A stretch of 64,000 nucleotides of DNA, from NCBI RefSeq assembly GCF_014203955.1, contig NZ_JACHKA010000001.1, positions 3,317,001 through 3,381,000 of the forward strand, given 5' to 3'. This stretch comes from Sphingobium lignivorans (lineage in GTDB: Bacteria > Pseudomonadota > Alphaproteobacteria > Sphingomonadales > Sphingomonadaceae). Below the pieces are notes generated by a model, which saw only the letters and a list, made by a program, of their open reading frames with translations, did no database searches and was not told where the DNA came from. Within the stretch, counting starts at the first letter, position 1; every line of letters begins with the position of its first letter. The translations under genes were made by a program, and so were the position numbers. Below, piece by piece: positions 44,896 through 54,157 of this stretch.

Positions 44896-45801
44896 TCACT
44901 CGCCCAGCCAGTGCCGCAGCATATGGTGCGCCACCGCAACCGGCGTGGGCGGCTGGAAGCGCGCGTCCGGCGCCTCGGCGAGGGCAGCGCGCACCTCCTC
45001 CCGGCTCACCCACATGGCTTCGGCGACTTCCTCCAGATCGAGCGTCAGCGCGCAGTCGAGCGCCTGCGCCGTGCAGGCGATCATGAGCTGGGAGGGGAAG
45101 GGCCAGGGCTGGCTGAACAGATAGTCCACGCGCCCGGTGCGGATGCCCGTTTCCTCCCACAGCTCGCGGCGCACCGCTTCCTCGATCGTCTCGCCAGGTT
45201 CCACGAAGCCCGCCAGCGCCGAGAAGCGCCCGGGCGGGAAGCGCGCGCCCCGCGCGATCAGCACCTTGTCCTCATATTCGGCGAGCATGATGACCACCGG
45301 ATCGGTGCGGGGGAAATGCTCCGCGCCGCAGGTCCCGCACTGGCGCGACCAGCCGGCCTTCACCGGATGGGTGGGCGATCCGCAACAGGCGCAGAACTGG
45401 TGGCGGTCATGCCAGTCGACGAGGCTGCGCGCACCGGCATAGAGCGCCGCCTGATCGGGGCGAAGGTGCGGAACGATCTGCCAGACCTTCGGGGGAAAGA
45501 CCGGCGGTTCGTGCGGCTTCTTCTCCACATGGAGCGCGATGAACAGCGGCACCCCGTCTTCCTGCAGCCCGAGCAGCGCATGGTCGGCAAGGCGCGCGCC
45601 GGGCTCGATCGGACCGGTAGCGAGCATGCCTTCATCGTCCGGGAGCGGATCGAGCCCATCGAGCCGCACGACGCGCGCGCGCGTGTCGGCCCAGGCGACA
45701 GAGAGCCGTTCGGGATGGACGCGCAGCTGGTCGGCACGGTCGAGCGTGCTTCCGGTGAAGGTGATTCCCCGTGCCTCGGGCGCGACGTTGCGGTTCATCA
45801 T
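44896..45801 (-). CDS. nudC: NAD(+) diphosphatase / deNADding enzyme NudC
   Basis: 301 aa. A four-cysteine zinc ribbon (CACCGSPT ... CGTCGAEHFPR), then the Nudix box GFVEPGETIEEAVRRELWEETGI and the NudC-specific SQPWPFPSQLM. It hydrolyses NADH and removes NAD caps from RNA. Overlaps the end of mutY by four bases on the same strand. Confidence 0.95.
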   Translation of the reverse strand: MMNRNVAPEARGITFTGSTLDRADQLRVHPERLSVAWADTRARVVRLDGLDPLPDDEGMLATGPIEPGARLADHALLGLQEDGVPLFIALHVEKKPHEPPVFPPKVWQIVPHLRPDQAALYAGARSLVDWHDRHQFCACCGSPTHPVKAGWSRQCGTCGAEHFPRTDPVVIMLAEYEDKVLIARGARFPPGRFSALAGFVEPGETIEEAVRRELWEETGIRTGRVDYLFSQPWPFPSQLMIACTAQALDCALTLDLEEVAEAMWVSREEVRAALAEAPDARFQPPTPVAVAHHMLRHWLGE

Positions 45802-46889
45802 CCTTCCTCTCTCTCCTCGTCCTCATCGGGCGTCTCCTCGCGCACCGCCTGCGCGACGCGGGCGAACAGCGTCGGCAGCCCGGCTTCGCCGATCCTCCCG
45901 AGCGGCCACCATTGGCCATCGCCCAGCGCCTTGGCAAGCGCAGCGGACGAAGGCGTCACGGAGAGAAACAGGCGCGCGACGCTCAGCTCCAGCGCGAAAT
46001 GGGTGAACACATGGCGCACCCGCCCTTCGATCAGCAGCCAGTCGCCGGGCCATGGGGGCGGCACCGTCTGCCCGTGATCTTCACGCCACTCGCTGGTGGG
46101 AAAGCCCAGCATGCCGCCGAGCAGGCCCCGCGCGGGGCGGCGCTGCAGCCACACCGCGCCCTCCGCCTCGATCCACCAGGCGGTGCCACGCCGTTCGGGC
46201 CGGGCCTTTTTCGGCGCCTTGACCGGGAAGCGCTCCGGGTCGCCCGCCGCGCGCGCGGCGCACATCTCCGCCAGTGGGCAGGCAAGGCAGGCGGGCTTGC
46301 GCGGCGTGCAGATCGTCGCGCCGAGGTCCATCATTGCCTGGGCGAAATCGCCGGCATCGGCCTCCGGCGTGATCCGGTCGGCAAGCATGCGCAGCTCGGC
46401 CTTCGCGGCCGGCAGCGGCGTCTCCACCGCGAAGAGGCGGCTCACCACGCGCTCGACATTGCCGTCCACCACCACGGCCCGGCGCCCGAAGGCGATGGCA
46501 GCGATGGCGGCGGCGGTATAGGCGCCCACGCCCGGCAGCGCCCGCAGCCCCGCCTCGTCATCCGGGAAGCGCCCGCCCGGCAAGGCCGCGACATGGCGCG
46601 CGCAGGCCAGCAGATTGCGGGCGCGCGCATAATAGCCAAGGCCCGCCCACGCAGCCATCAGGTCGCCATCCTCGGCGGCCGCCAGCGCCGCGACGTCCGG
46701 CCACCGCGCGAGGAAGCGCTCATAATAGGGAATAACGGCCGCCACCGTCGTCTGCTGGAGCATGATCTCGGACAGCCAGACCCGGTAGGGATCGGGCGGC
46801 GGCTCCCCCGGCGGGCTGCGCCAGGGCAGCAAGCGGGCATGGCAGCGATAATGCGCGAGCAGAGCGGCCGCCACATCGCGCTGCGCCAT
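45798..46889 (-). CDS. mutY: A/G-specific adenine DNA glycosylase MutY
   Basis: 363 aa. IMLQQTTV, the helix-hairpin-helix LPGVGAYTAAAI with catalytic Asp in VVVDGNVERV, and the iron-sulfur cysteines spaced C-x6-C-x2-C-x5-C (CTPRKPACLACPLAEMC). The C-terminal Nudix-like domain recognises 8-oxoG. It removes adenine mispaired with 8-oxoG. ATG 46889 gives the family's usual short N-terminus; ATG 46910 is the alternative, and neither has a good ribosome site. Divergent from dciA. Confidence 0.93.
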   Translation of the reverse strand: MAQRDVAAALLAHYRCHARLLPWRSPPGEPPPDPYRVWLSEIMLQQTTVAAVIPYYERFLARWPDVAALAAAEDGDLMAAWAGLGYYARARNLLACARHVAALPGGRFPDDEAGLRALPGVGAYTAAAIAAIAFGRRAVVVDGNVERVVSRLFAVETPLPAAKAELRMLADRITPEADAGDFAQAMMDLGATICTPRKPACLACPLAEMCAARAAGDPERFPVKAPKKARPERRGTAWWIEAEGAVWLQRRPARGLLGGMLGFPTSEWREDHGQTVPPPWPGDWLLIEGRVRHVFTHFALELSVARLFLSVTPSSAALAKALGDGQWWPLGRIGEAGLPTLFARVAQAVREETPDEDEEREEG

Positions 46890-46924
46890 CAATAATCCGT
46901 CGACGGGCATGGCCCGGCTATGGC

Positions 46925-47497
46925 ATGGACCCGGGGATGACGGAAACCCCCGAGAAGAAGACGCCGCGTGCACGCAAGGCAAAGGCCGGCAACATCGCCG
47001 CAGCGGCCGAGCGTCCGCGTGTCGGCGCGCCGCGCGCCATCGCGGATCTGATGCCGGACATCGGCCGGGCGGCGTTCCGCAAGTTCGGCTTCATCCAGTC
47101 GAGCATCGTCACGCGCTGGGCGGAGATCGTCGGGCAGCGTTATGCGGAACTGACCAGCCCCGAATCGATTCGCTTCCCGACCGGCCGGCGCTCCGGCGGC
47201 ACCTTGCAGCTCGTCGTCGCCAGCGGCCATGCGCCGATGGTGCAGCATGTCGTGCCGGAGATCATCGAGCGGGTGAACCGCTTCTTCGGCTATGACGCCG
47301 TCTCCCGCGTGGCGATGCGCCAGGGCCAGGTCGTGCCGAGCGAGCCCGTGCGCCGCCCGCCGCCCGCCATGCTGCGCCCCATCCCGCAGGAGCTGGGCGA
47401 GGGCCTGCGCGAAGTGAGCGATCCGGAACTGCGGTCCGTCCTCGAATCCATGGCGCGCGGCCTTGCCAACGCGCCCCGGCCGCCGCGAATCAGCTAG
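46925..47497 (+). CDS. dciA: DUF721 protein, DciA-type helicase loader
   Basis: 190 aa. The DUF721 core (about residues 35-125) contains FIQSSIVTRWAEIVGQRYAELTSPES and LQLVVASGHAPMVQHVVPEIIERVNRFFG, the latter a KH-like fold; the N-terminal tail is basic. DciA is the ancestral loader of the DnaB replicative helicase in bacteria without DnaC. ATG 46937 is a possible later start. Divergent from mutY and followed by the two DsbA-like genes and smc. Confidence 0.85.
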   Translation: MDPGMTETPEKKTPRARKAKAGNIAAAAERPRVGAPRAIADLMPDIGRAAFRKFGFIQSSIVTRWAEIVGQRYAELTSPESIRFPTGRRSGGTLQLVVASGHAPMVQHVVPEIIERVNRFFGYDAVSRVAMRQGQVVPSEPVRRPPPAMLRPIPQELGEGLREVSDPELRSVLESMARGLANAPRPPRIS

Positions 47498-47556
47498 TTT
47501 GATGCGCGGGGCCGCCGCCTGTTTCCCACCAGCCTGCTTCGGGAGGTTTTGACGAG

Positions 47557-48267
47557 ATGCTGCGCCGTTTCCTCTCCTGTCTTGTCCTGCCCTTCATGCT
47601 CGCGGCGCCGGCCGTCGCGCCGGCCCAGCAGCGGGCGGCCGCCACGGACTGGACCAGCACCGTCACCATCGGCTCCAATGGCGCCTTCATCCTGGGCAAT
47701 CCCAAGGCGCCCAACCGGCTCGTCGAGTATCTGAGCTACACCTGCTCGCACTGCGCGCATTTCCAGGCGGAAGGCGCGCCGCAGCTCAAGGCGCAGTGGA
47801 TCCGGCGCGGCCTGCTCAGCCTCGAATTCCGCAATTATGTGCGCGATCCCTTTGACCTTGCCGCCGCCATGCTGGCGCGCTGCGGCGGGGCCGCGCGGTT
47901 CGCGGGCAATCACGAAACGCTTTTCGCCGGCTTCGAGGACTGGATGAAGCGGGCGCAGGCCTATGCGGATGCCCAGAAGGACGCCGCGCCCACCGAGGAC
48001 CGGGTCGAGCAGATCACCGACATCGCGGACAAGACTGGCCTGATCGCCCGCCTCGCTCCGCGCGGCCTTGCGCCCGCCGCGCAGCGCCAGTGCCTTGCGG
48101 ACAAGCAGGCGCTCAGCCAGGTGCTCGGCCTCACCGCAAGCGCATGGGATTCCAAGGAATTTTCCGGCACGCCCTTCTTCATCCTCAATGGTCGGCCGCT
48201 GGCGGACGTGCATGACTGGGCCGGGCTGCGGCCCCTGCTGCCGGCATTGCCCCGCTCCGGCAACTGA
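47557..48267 (+). CDS. DsbA-family thioredoxin-fold protein 1
   Basis: 236 aa. Signal peptide (LPFMLAAPAVAPAQQ), then a Thioredoxin_4 domain with the active site CSHC in YLSYTCSHCAHF (about residue 65) and a cis-Pro loop SGTPFFILNG near the C-terminus. Periplasmic thiol oxidase or isomerase. A second copy of the same fold follows at 48316; the two are about 35-40% alike by eye and presumably arose by duplication. Confidence 0.88.
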   Translation: MLRRFLSCLVLPFMLAAPAVAPAQQRAAATDWTSTVTIGSNGAFILGNPKAPNRLVEYLSYTCSHCAHFQAEGAPQLKAQWIRRGLLSLEFRNYVRDPFDLAAAMLARCGGAARFAGNHETLFAGFEDWMKRAQAYADAQKDAAPTEDRVEQITDIADKTGLIARLAPRGLAPAAQRQCLADKQALSQVLGLTASAWDSKEFSGTPFFILNGRPLADVHDWAGLRPLLPALPRSGN

Positions 48268-48315
48268 GCTAGACCCGCCGCATTTCCCGTCTCTACCTTC
48301 ATTATGAGGCCCATC

Positions 48316-49059
48316 ATGAAACGCCTTGTCGCTCTCCCCGCCGCTCTGGCCCTGATCGCACTTGCCGGCTGCGGCCAGCAGGATAGCGGTGCGAACGCAA
48401 GCGCGCCCGGCGGCAATGTCGCCGCCAAGGCCGCACCGGCGGGGTCGAGCTGGGCGCAGCAGGTCGTCGCGACGCCCGAGGGCGGCTTCCGCATGGGCAA
48501 TCCCGATGCGCCGATCAAGCTCATCGAATTCGGCTCCTACACCTGCCCGCACTGCGCCGACTTCACCGAGCAATCGCACGAGCCGCTGGAGCGCGACTAT
48601 GTGAACAGCGGCAAGGTGAGCTTCGAATATCGCAACTTCGTGCGCGATCCGCTGGATATCGCGGTGGCGCTGCTCGCGCGCTGCAGCGGGCCGGAAGCCT
48701 TCTTCCCGCTCAATGTCCAGTTCTTCGGCTATCAGGAAGGCATGATTCGCCAGCTCCAGTCGCAGGGCGAGGGTGCCTATCAGGCCGCCCTCACCTCGCC
48801 GCCCGAGCAGCGCTTCATCAAGGTCGCCGAGCTGGGCGGCCTGATCGAGTTCGCGAAGCAGCGGGGCATCCCCGAGGAGAAGGCCCGCCAGTGCCTGGCC
48901 GACGTCAAGACCGCCGAGGCGCTTGCATCCGGCGTCCAGCGGGATTCGGAAAAATATCAGATCACCGGCACGCCCACGCTCATCCTGAACGAGAAGCGGC
49001 TGGAGAATGCCGCGACCTGGCAGGCGCTCGAGGAGCAGCTCAAGGGCGCGGGCGCCTGA
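48316..49059 (+). CDS. DsbA-family thioredoxin-fold lipoprotein 2
   Basis: 247 aa. Lipobox ALAGC (Cys about residue 18), a Gly/Ala linker, then the same domain as its neighbour with active site CPHC in GSYTCPHCADF and TGTPTLILN as cis-Pro loop. CPHC is the classical DsbA motif. The lipid anchor would hold it at a membrane. I prefer ATG 48316 over 48304 because GAGG in between can serve as ribosome site. Its stop is 72 bases before the smc start I use. Confidence 0.88.
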   Translation: MKRLVALPAALALIALAGCGQQDSGANASAPGGNVAAKAAPAGSSWAQQVVATPEGGFRMGNPDAPIKLIEFGSYTCPHCADFTEQSHEPLERDYVNSGKVSFEYRNFVRDPLDIAVALLARCSGPEAFFPLNVQFFGYQEGMIRQLQSQGEGAYQAALTSPPEQRFIKVAELGGLIEFAKQRGIPEEKARQCLADVKTAEALASGVQRDSEKYQITGTPTLILNEKRLENAATWQALEEQLKGAGA

Positions 49060-49131
49060 TTGGACGCGGCCGGCGCACAGGGCGGCGCGATCGACCCGGC
49101 GCCGGAAACGGCCGGCGGCCCCGGCCGGGCG

Positions 49132-52100
49132 ATGGAGCTGCGCCGTCTTAAGCTGACCGGCTTCAAGAGCTTCGTCGAGCCCACCGAACTGCGGATCGAG
49201 ATCGGGCTGACCGGCATCGTCGGCCCCAATGGCTGCGGCAAGTCCAATCTGCTTGAGGCCATTCGCTGGGTGATGGGCGAATCCAGCCCCAAGTCCATGC
49301 GCGGCGGCGGCATGGATGACGTGATCTTCGCGGGCACGGCCACACGTCCGGCGCGCGATTTCGCCGAGGTGAGCCTGCTCGCCGTTCAGCCCCCCGGCAC
49401 CGTGCTGCCGTCCATCGATCTCGGGCCGGAAGGCGAGCTGGAAGTCGTGCGCCGCATCGAGCGGGGCGCCGGCAGCGCCTATCGCGCCAATGGCCGCGAC
49501 GTGCGCGCGAAGGACGTCTCGCTCATCTTCGCCGATGCTGCCACCGGTCCGCACAGCCCGGCGCTGGTCAGCCAGGGCAAGATCGCCGCCGTCATCGCCG
49601 CCCGGCCCGCCGAGCGCCGCGCGATGCTGGAGGAAGCGGCCGGCATCGCGGGCCTGCATGTCCGCCGCAAGGATGCCGAGCAGAAGCTGCGCGCCAGTGC
49701 TGCCAATCTTGCCCGGCTCGACGACATCCTCGCCGAGATGGACGTGCGCGCCGCCAGCCTGCGCCGTCAGGCCCGCGCGGCGGAGCGCTACACGGAACTC
49801 AGCGAGAAGATCCAGCTGGCCGAGGGTCGCGCTCTCTTCGCGCGCTATCGGGAAGCGGCGCAGGCCGCCGATCAGGCTGCCCGGGACGCGGAGACCGCCG
49901 AGGCGCTGGTGCGCACCGCGCAGGAGGCCCAGGCCGCTATCGCCGGCGAGGCCCAGCAAGCCATCGATGCGCTCGCGCAGGCCCGCGCCACCGCCAACAG
50001 CGCGCGCGAGGCCGCGGCGGAAGCCCGCTTCCGGCTCGAACGCCTGTCCTCGGAGCGGGACGAGTTCGTCCGCCGCATCGCCGATCTCGAAGGGCAGCTT
50101 GCCCGCATGGCGCAGGATCAGGAGCGCGAAGGCGCGCTTGCCATCGATGCCGCCGGGGCGATCGAGCGGCTGCAGGCGGAAGAGACGACGCTTGCCCAGC
50201 GCCTGAAGGAAGCGCGCGCCTCCCTCCCCGCTTTCGCCGCGCGCCTCGCCGAGGCCGAGCGCGCCAGCCGGGACAGCGAGGTTTCGCTCGCGCAGGCAAT
50301 GGCGCGGCTCGCCGGCGAGCAAGCCGAGCGCCGCGTCGCGGAGGCCGGGCTCGCCACCGCCCGCCAGAAGCTGGCACGCGCGCAAGGCGAGGTCGAGCGC
50401 ATCGCCACCGCGCTCGCCCAGCTGCCCGATCCGGCCCCCCTTGCCGAGCGGCAGGGCGCGGCCGAGCAGGCCCGCACGCAGGCCCTCGCCGACCGTGCCA
50501 ATGCCGAGCAGCTCATGGCGGCCGCCGCCCTCGCGCGCGAGACGCAGACCGAGGCCGTCGCCACTCAGCAGCGCGTGCTGGCGGCGGCGAAGGCCACGGC
50601 GGCCGCGCTCGACAGCGAGGCGCGGGCCCTGGAGAAGGGCCTTGAAGGCGCGGGCAAGGGCGATCGCGCGATCGACAGCATCGGCGTCGATCCCGGCTAT
50701 GAGCGCGCGCTGGCCGCCGCGCTCGGCGACGATCTCCAGGCCGCCCTCGGGGAGAATGGCCGCGCCCGCTGGTCCGGCGCCGCGATCACCACGGACGATC
50801 CGCCGCTGCCGGCCGATTGCGAGCCCCTCGCCGCGCATGTGCGCGCGCCCGACGCGCTGGCCCGGCGGCTGGCGCAGATCGCCGTCGCGCCCGAGGATGG
50901 CGGCCAGCCGCTCCATGTCGGCCAGCGCCTCGTCACGCTGGACGGGCGCCTGCGCCGCTGGGACGGCTTCGTCGCGCAGGAAGGCGGCGCGGCCGCTGCC
51001 GAACGCCTCATTCGCATCAATCGGCTGGAAGCGATCGCGCGGGAACGGCCCGGCATCGTGGCCGCGGTGGACGCGGCCGGTCAGGCGCTGGCTGCGGCGG
51101 AAGAGGCGCTGCGCCAGGCCAATGCGCAGGAGCGCGCCGCTCGCGCCGCCGCATCGGCCGCCGAGGATGCCGCGCGCGGTGCCGAGCGCACGCTGGCCGA
51201 GGTCGCGACCATGCTGGAGCGCGTGGCGGGCCGCCGCGCCGATCTGGACCGGCGCGCGGCCGAGGCCGCTGCCGATCACGCCGCGGCGGAGCAGGACATG
51301 ACCGGCGCCCGCGCGGCGCTGGATGCCTTGCCGCAGGGCGAGGAAACCGCTGCCGAGGTCGCGCTGTTCAAGACCGCTGCCGAACGGTGTCGCGCCGCAA
51401 TCGGGCAAGTGCAGGCCGAGCAGACCATGGTCGAGCGGGCGATCGGCACGGACGAGGAGCGTCACAAGGCGATCCGCGCCGAAGTCTCCGGCTGGCGCGC
51501 GCGGGCGGGTGACGCGGCGCGGCGCATCGCCGACATGAAGGCGCGCGCCGAGACGCTGGGCAATGATCTTGCGGCGATACGCGGCCGGCCCGAAGCCCTG
51601 TCCGCCGAACTCGACGCGCTGGCCGTGAGCGCGCGCGAAGGCGCCGAGCGCGCGGAAGAGGCCCGCCTCGCGGAGGCCGCCGCGCAGGATGCGCTCAGCG
51701 CGGCGGAAAAACGCCTCGCTGCCGCCAACGAGGCGCTGTCGGCCGCGCGCGAGGCTCGCGCCGGGGCGCTGGCCCGCGCCGAACATGCCGTCGCGCGCCG
51801 CAAGGATATCGGCCAGGCCTGCGGGGAGCGCTTCGCCTGCCCGCCGCCGGTGCTGCCCGGCAAGCTCGGCTTCGCCAGCGAGGAAGTGGGCCATGCCGCC
51901 GACGAGCAGGCCCGGCATGACAGGCTGGTGCTCGATCGCGCGCGCCTTGGCCCGGTCAATCTCGTGGCGGCCGCCGAGCTGGCCGAACTGGAGGAAACGC
52001 AGTCGAAAAGCCGCGCCGAGAGCGAGGAACTGACCACCGCGATCAATCAGCTGCGCGGCTCCATCGGCCATCTGAACCGCGAGGGCCGCCAGCGCCTGCT

Positions 52101-52572
52101 CGCCGCGTTCGAAGCGGTCAATGGCCATTTCCAGCGCCTGTTCACGACCCTGTTCGAAGGCGGCAGCGCGCATCTCGAACTCATCGAGAGCGACGATCCG
52201 CTGGAGGCGGGGCTGGAGATCATGGCCCAGCCGCCCGGCAAGCGCCTCACCACGCTGACGCTCCTGTCCGGCGGCGAGCAGGCGCTCACCGCCGTGGCGC
52301 TGATCTTCGGGCTGTTCCTCACCAATCCCGCGCCGATCTGCGTACTGGACGAAGTCGATGCGCCGCTCGACGATGCCAATATCGAGCGCTTCTGCGGCCT
52401 GCTCGACCAGATGGTGCGCGACACCGCGACCCGTTATCTCATCGTCACGCACAATGCGGTGACGATGAGCCGCATGCACCGCCTGTTCGGCGTCACCATG
52501 GTCGAGCACGGCGTGAGCCGGCTCGTCTCCGTCGATCTGCAGGCCGCCGAGGAGCTTCTGGCAGCGGAGTGA
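49132..52572 (+). CDS. smc: Chromosome segregation ATPase SMC
   Basis: 1146 aa. Walker A GPNGCGKS (residues 31-38), two long Ala/Glu/Arg-rich coiled coils on either side of a hinge (about residues 510-640; GVDPGYERALAAALGDDLQAAL), and at the C-terminus the ABC signature TLLSGGEQALTAVAL and Walker B ICVLDEVDAPLDD. It forms the condensin ring with ScpA/ScpB. ATG 49132 gives the standard start MELRRLKLTGFKSF; a TTG at 49060 would add 24 unrelated residues. Confidence 0.95.
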   Translation: MELRRLKLTGFKSFVEPTELRIEIGLTGIVGPNGCGKSNLLEAIRWVMGESSPKSMRGGGMDDVIFAGTATRPARDFAEVSLLAVQPPGTVLPSIDLGPEGELEVVRRIERGAGSAYRANGRDVRAKDVSLIFADAATGPHSPALVSQGKIAAVIAARPAERRAMLEEAAGIAGLHVRRKDAEQKLRASAANLARLDDILAEMDVRAASLRRQARAAERYTELSEKIQLAEGRALFARYREAAQAADQAARDAETAEALVRTAQEAQAAIAGEAQQAIDALAQARATANSAREAAAEARFRLERLSSERDEFVRRIADLEGQLARMAQDQEREGALAIDAAGAIERLQAEETTLAQRLKEARASLPAFAARLAEAERASRDSEVSLAQAMARLAGEQAERRVAEAGLATARQKLARAQGEVERIATALAQLPDPAPLAERQGAAEQARTQALADRANAEQLMAAAALARETQTEAVATQQRVLAAAKATAAALDSEARALEKGLEGAGKGDRAIDSIGVDPGYERALAAALGDDLQAALGENGRARWSGAAITTDDPPLPADCEPLAAHVRAPDALARRLAQIAVAPEDGGQPLHVGQRLVTLDGRLRRWDGFVAQEGGAAAAERLIRINRLEAIARERPGIVAAVDAAGQALAAAEEALRQANAQERAARAAASAAEDAARGAERTLAEVATMLERVAGRRADLDRRAAEAAADHAAAEQDMTGARAALDALPQGEETAAEVALFKTAAERCRAAIGQVQAEQTMVERAIGTDEERHKAIRAEVSGWRARAGDAARRIADMKARAETLGNDLAAIRGRPEALSAELDALAVSAREGAERAEEARLAEAAAQDALSAAEKRLAAANEALSAAREARAGALARAEHAVARRKDIGQACGERFACPPPVLPGKLGFASEEVGHAADEQARHDRLVLDRARLGPVNLVAAAELAELEETQSKSRAESEELTTAINQLRGSIGHLNREGRQRLLAAFEAVNGHFQRLFTTLFEGGSAHLELIESDDPLEAGLEIMAQPPGKRLTTLTLLSGGEQALTAVALIFGLFLTNPAPICVLDEVDAPLDDANIERFCGLLDQMVRDTATRYLIVTHNAVTMSRMHRLFGVTMVEHGVSRLVSVDLQAAEELLAAE

Positions 52573-52939
52573 GCGCCCTGCCGTGGAGAACCTGGTCCAT
52601 AGCTCCCTCCGCGGTGACGATGAGAAATTTACACCATCACATGCTGGGACCAAATATCTAACCCATCTCCAGCAGAACATGTTCGTTAATAGCTTCGCTT
52701 ATGCGACGACCGCCTGAATGGGACGCTGATCTCATCGCTGGCCCACGATCGGCTGGCGCCGAGAAACTGGTGCGACGATTGCAACCATAAACGCCCAGGT
52801 AGCGCGATAGGAGGGGTAACGCCCGCAAATGCTGCCAAGTCGCTTGCATAACACCGCTCGGATCGGCACATGGCAACCTGGACTGCCAGTTATATGCTTC
52901 GCTGTCCTGCCTTTACAACCCAAGCAGCAGAGTCCTTCG
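52573..52939. other. AT-rich intergenic region, island edge
   Basis: 367 bases after smc in which base composition drops sharply. Short frames are open but none has a recognisable product or good start. The 10-bp palindrome GAACATGTTC (52675-52684) is the only notable motif. Probably promoter region plus scar of the insertion that brought the sulfotransferase. Confidence 0.5.
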
Positions 52940-53716
52940 ATGCAAGTTTACTGGATCGCTTCCTACCCCCGATCGGGCAACACGTTTCTCCGCATTGTTT
53001 TACATCGCTTGTTTTTCGATGCTCGCTCAAACCTGCTGGATGATCGTCTTCCCGAATATGACCCAGGAAACCCTATCGAATTTATCGCAAAGGCGGAACG
53101 GATTTCGGAATCGACAGGCGTCGTTTGGGGAAAGACACACGCGCCGGCCCCTCTCGAAAGCCCCTCGGTAAAAACCCGCGGAGCATGCTATATTTACCGT
53201 CACCCGCTCGACGTCTTTTTGTCAGGACTAAATTATATTTACCTTCAGGCAGATAATTCTCGCTTTCGAGAATACTTCATTGAGGGAATTCCAAAGTCCG
53301 TTAAGCAAATCGCGCACGATGGCGAGCTAGGACATTACTTCGATCTTTTTTTAAGAGAAGATGGCCTTCAGCCGTTCGAGGCATTTTCAGGAAAGTTATC
53401 CGAAAATTTGCAGAGCTGGGCGGAACGGCATTGGTCGGATCCGCAGCGCATTCTCATCGTCAATTATGGTCGACTTGTTTCCGACACCGAGGAAGTTATC
53501 AAACAATTGCTACAGTCCGCCGAAATTGACCGACCAGATGCAGAGATCGTCAAAGCCGTTGAGTTCGCCAGAGCCGTGACCAAGCCGGACGGTGCATTCT
53601 ATTGGCGCGGCGAAGGCGGTACATTCCGGAAATATCTTACGGCTGAGCAAATCGACATCTATTTTAATCGGTATGAAACGACCTGGCGACGTTTTGGGAT
53701 CGAGCATCAAAGGTAA
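52940..53716 (+). CDS. Sulfotransferase-domain protein
   Basis: 258 aa. SYPRSGNTFLR (residues 7-17) is the PAPS 5'-phosphosulfate loop and YIYRHPLDVFLSGLNY (about 89-104) the 3'-phosphate motif, so it should transfer sulfate from PAPS to a hydroxyl or amine. ATG 52940 places the loop where the family has it; an open frame back to 52829 adds unrelated residues. Base composition is far from the rest of the window (21 G+C of 60 in 53221-53280), as in surface-polysaccharide or capsule islands, so recent transfer is likely. The acceptor is unknown. Confidence 0.85.
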   Translation: MQVYWIASYPRSGNTFLRIVLHRLFFDARSNLLDDRLPEYDPGNPIEFIAKAERISESTGVVWGKTHAPAPLESPSVKTRGACYIYRHPLDVFLSGLNYIYLQADNSRFREYFIEGIPKSVKQIAHDGELGHYFDLFLREDGLQPFEAFSGKLSENLQSWAERHWSDPQRILIVNYGRLVSDTEEVIKQLLQSAEIDRPDAEIVKAVEFARAVTKPDGAFYWRGEGGTFRKYLTAEQIDIYFNRYETTWRRFGIEHQR

Positions 53717-54154
53717 GAACGATTCACGTTGTTGAATAGCTTGGACGGTGTTGACAAAATCAAGGAAGTCCATGTGCTTCGACGAAGGCATATCTGTCCG
53801 TTATAAAGCAAGCATAGGTCGGAAGTCGCCTTCTTCTTTAGGGCTACAGCGCAGCTTGTCCCTGCGCGATAGCGAAATCGGAGCTGTCCTATTGGATAGG
53901 ATTGAATCATGAAGTGTTGGAGCGCTGACGTCTTGGCTCTCTCTCCGCGAATACAGTAACATGCTAGCGAGCCCCGCAGCGGCAATGTCTTCGCTGATAG
54001 TGTAACTTTGTGCGACTTTGGCATCTAGGCCGGCGGGTTTGACAGACGACCTGCTAGGATCCGCCGCTCGAATTTATTCCCGCCGCCTAGAAAACATTGG
54101 CAGGAAGGGTGCCTGTTCAACGGAAGAAATGAATATCGATTAGCCCTAAGGGGG
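53717..54154. other. AT-richer region without confident genes
   Basis: 438 bases. Open frames here are short and look like chance or decayed sequence. Two signals stand out: the palindrome TCCTAT-TGG-ATAGGA (53887-53901) and the hairpin TAGCCC-TAAGG-GGGCTA (54141-54157) at the end of the VOC gene. The region may be a remnant of the element that carried the sulfotransferase; no transposase motif could be read. Confidence 0.4.
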
Positions 54155-54157
54155 CTA
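54141..54157 (-). terminator. Short hairpin at the end of the VOC gene
   Basis: TAGCCC-TAAGG-GGGCTA overlaps the stop codon at 54155. Only a 6-bp stem and no T-run, so a weak candidate terminator. Confidence 0.3.

Noticed and set aside
42930..45086. 718-codon plus-strand frame
   Set aside because: Antisense to the phosphatase, pmbA and the end of nudC, which carry intact motifs.
47494..52680. 1728-codon open frame on the minus strand opposite dciA-smc
   Set aside because: It is the antisense of dciA, the DsbA-like genes and smc. GC-rich third positions leave few stops on the opposite strand; the product is low-complexity and matches no family.
53707..54024. 105-aa minus-strand frame as a transposase remnant
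   Set aside because: No DDE or other transposase motif can be read in any frame; left as unannotated island DNA.
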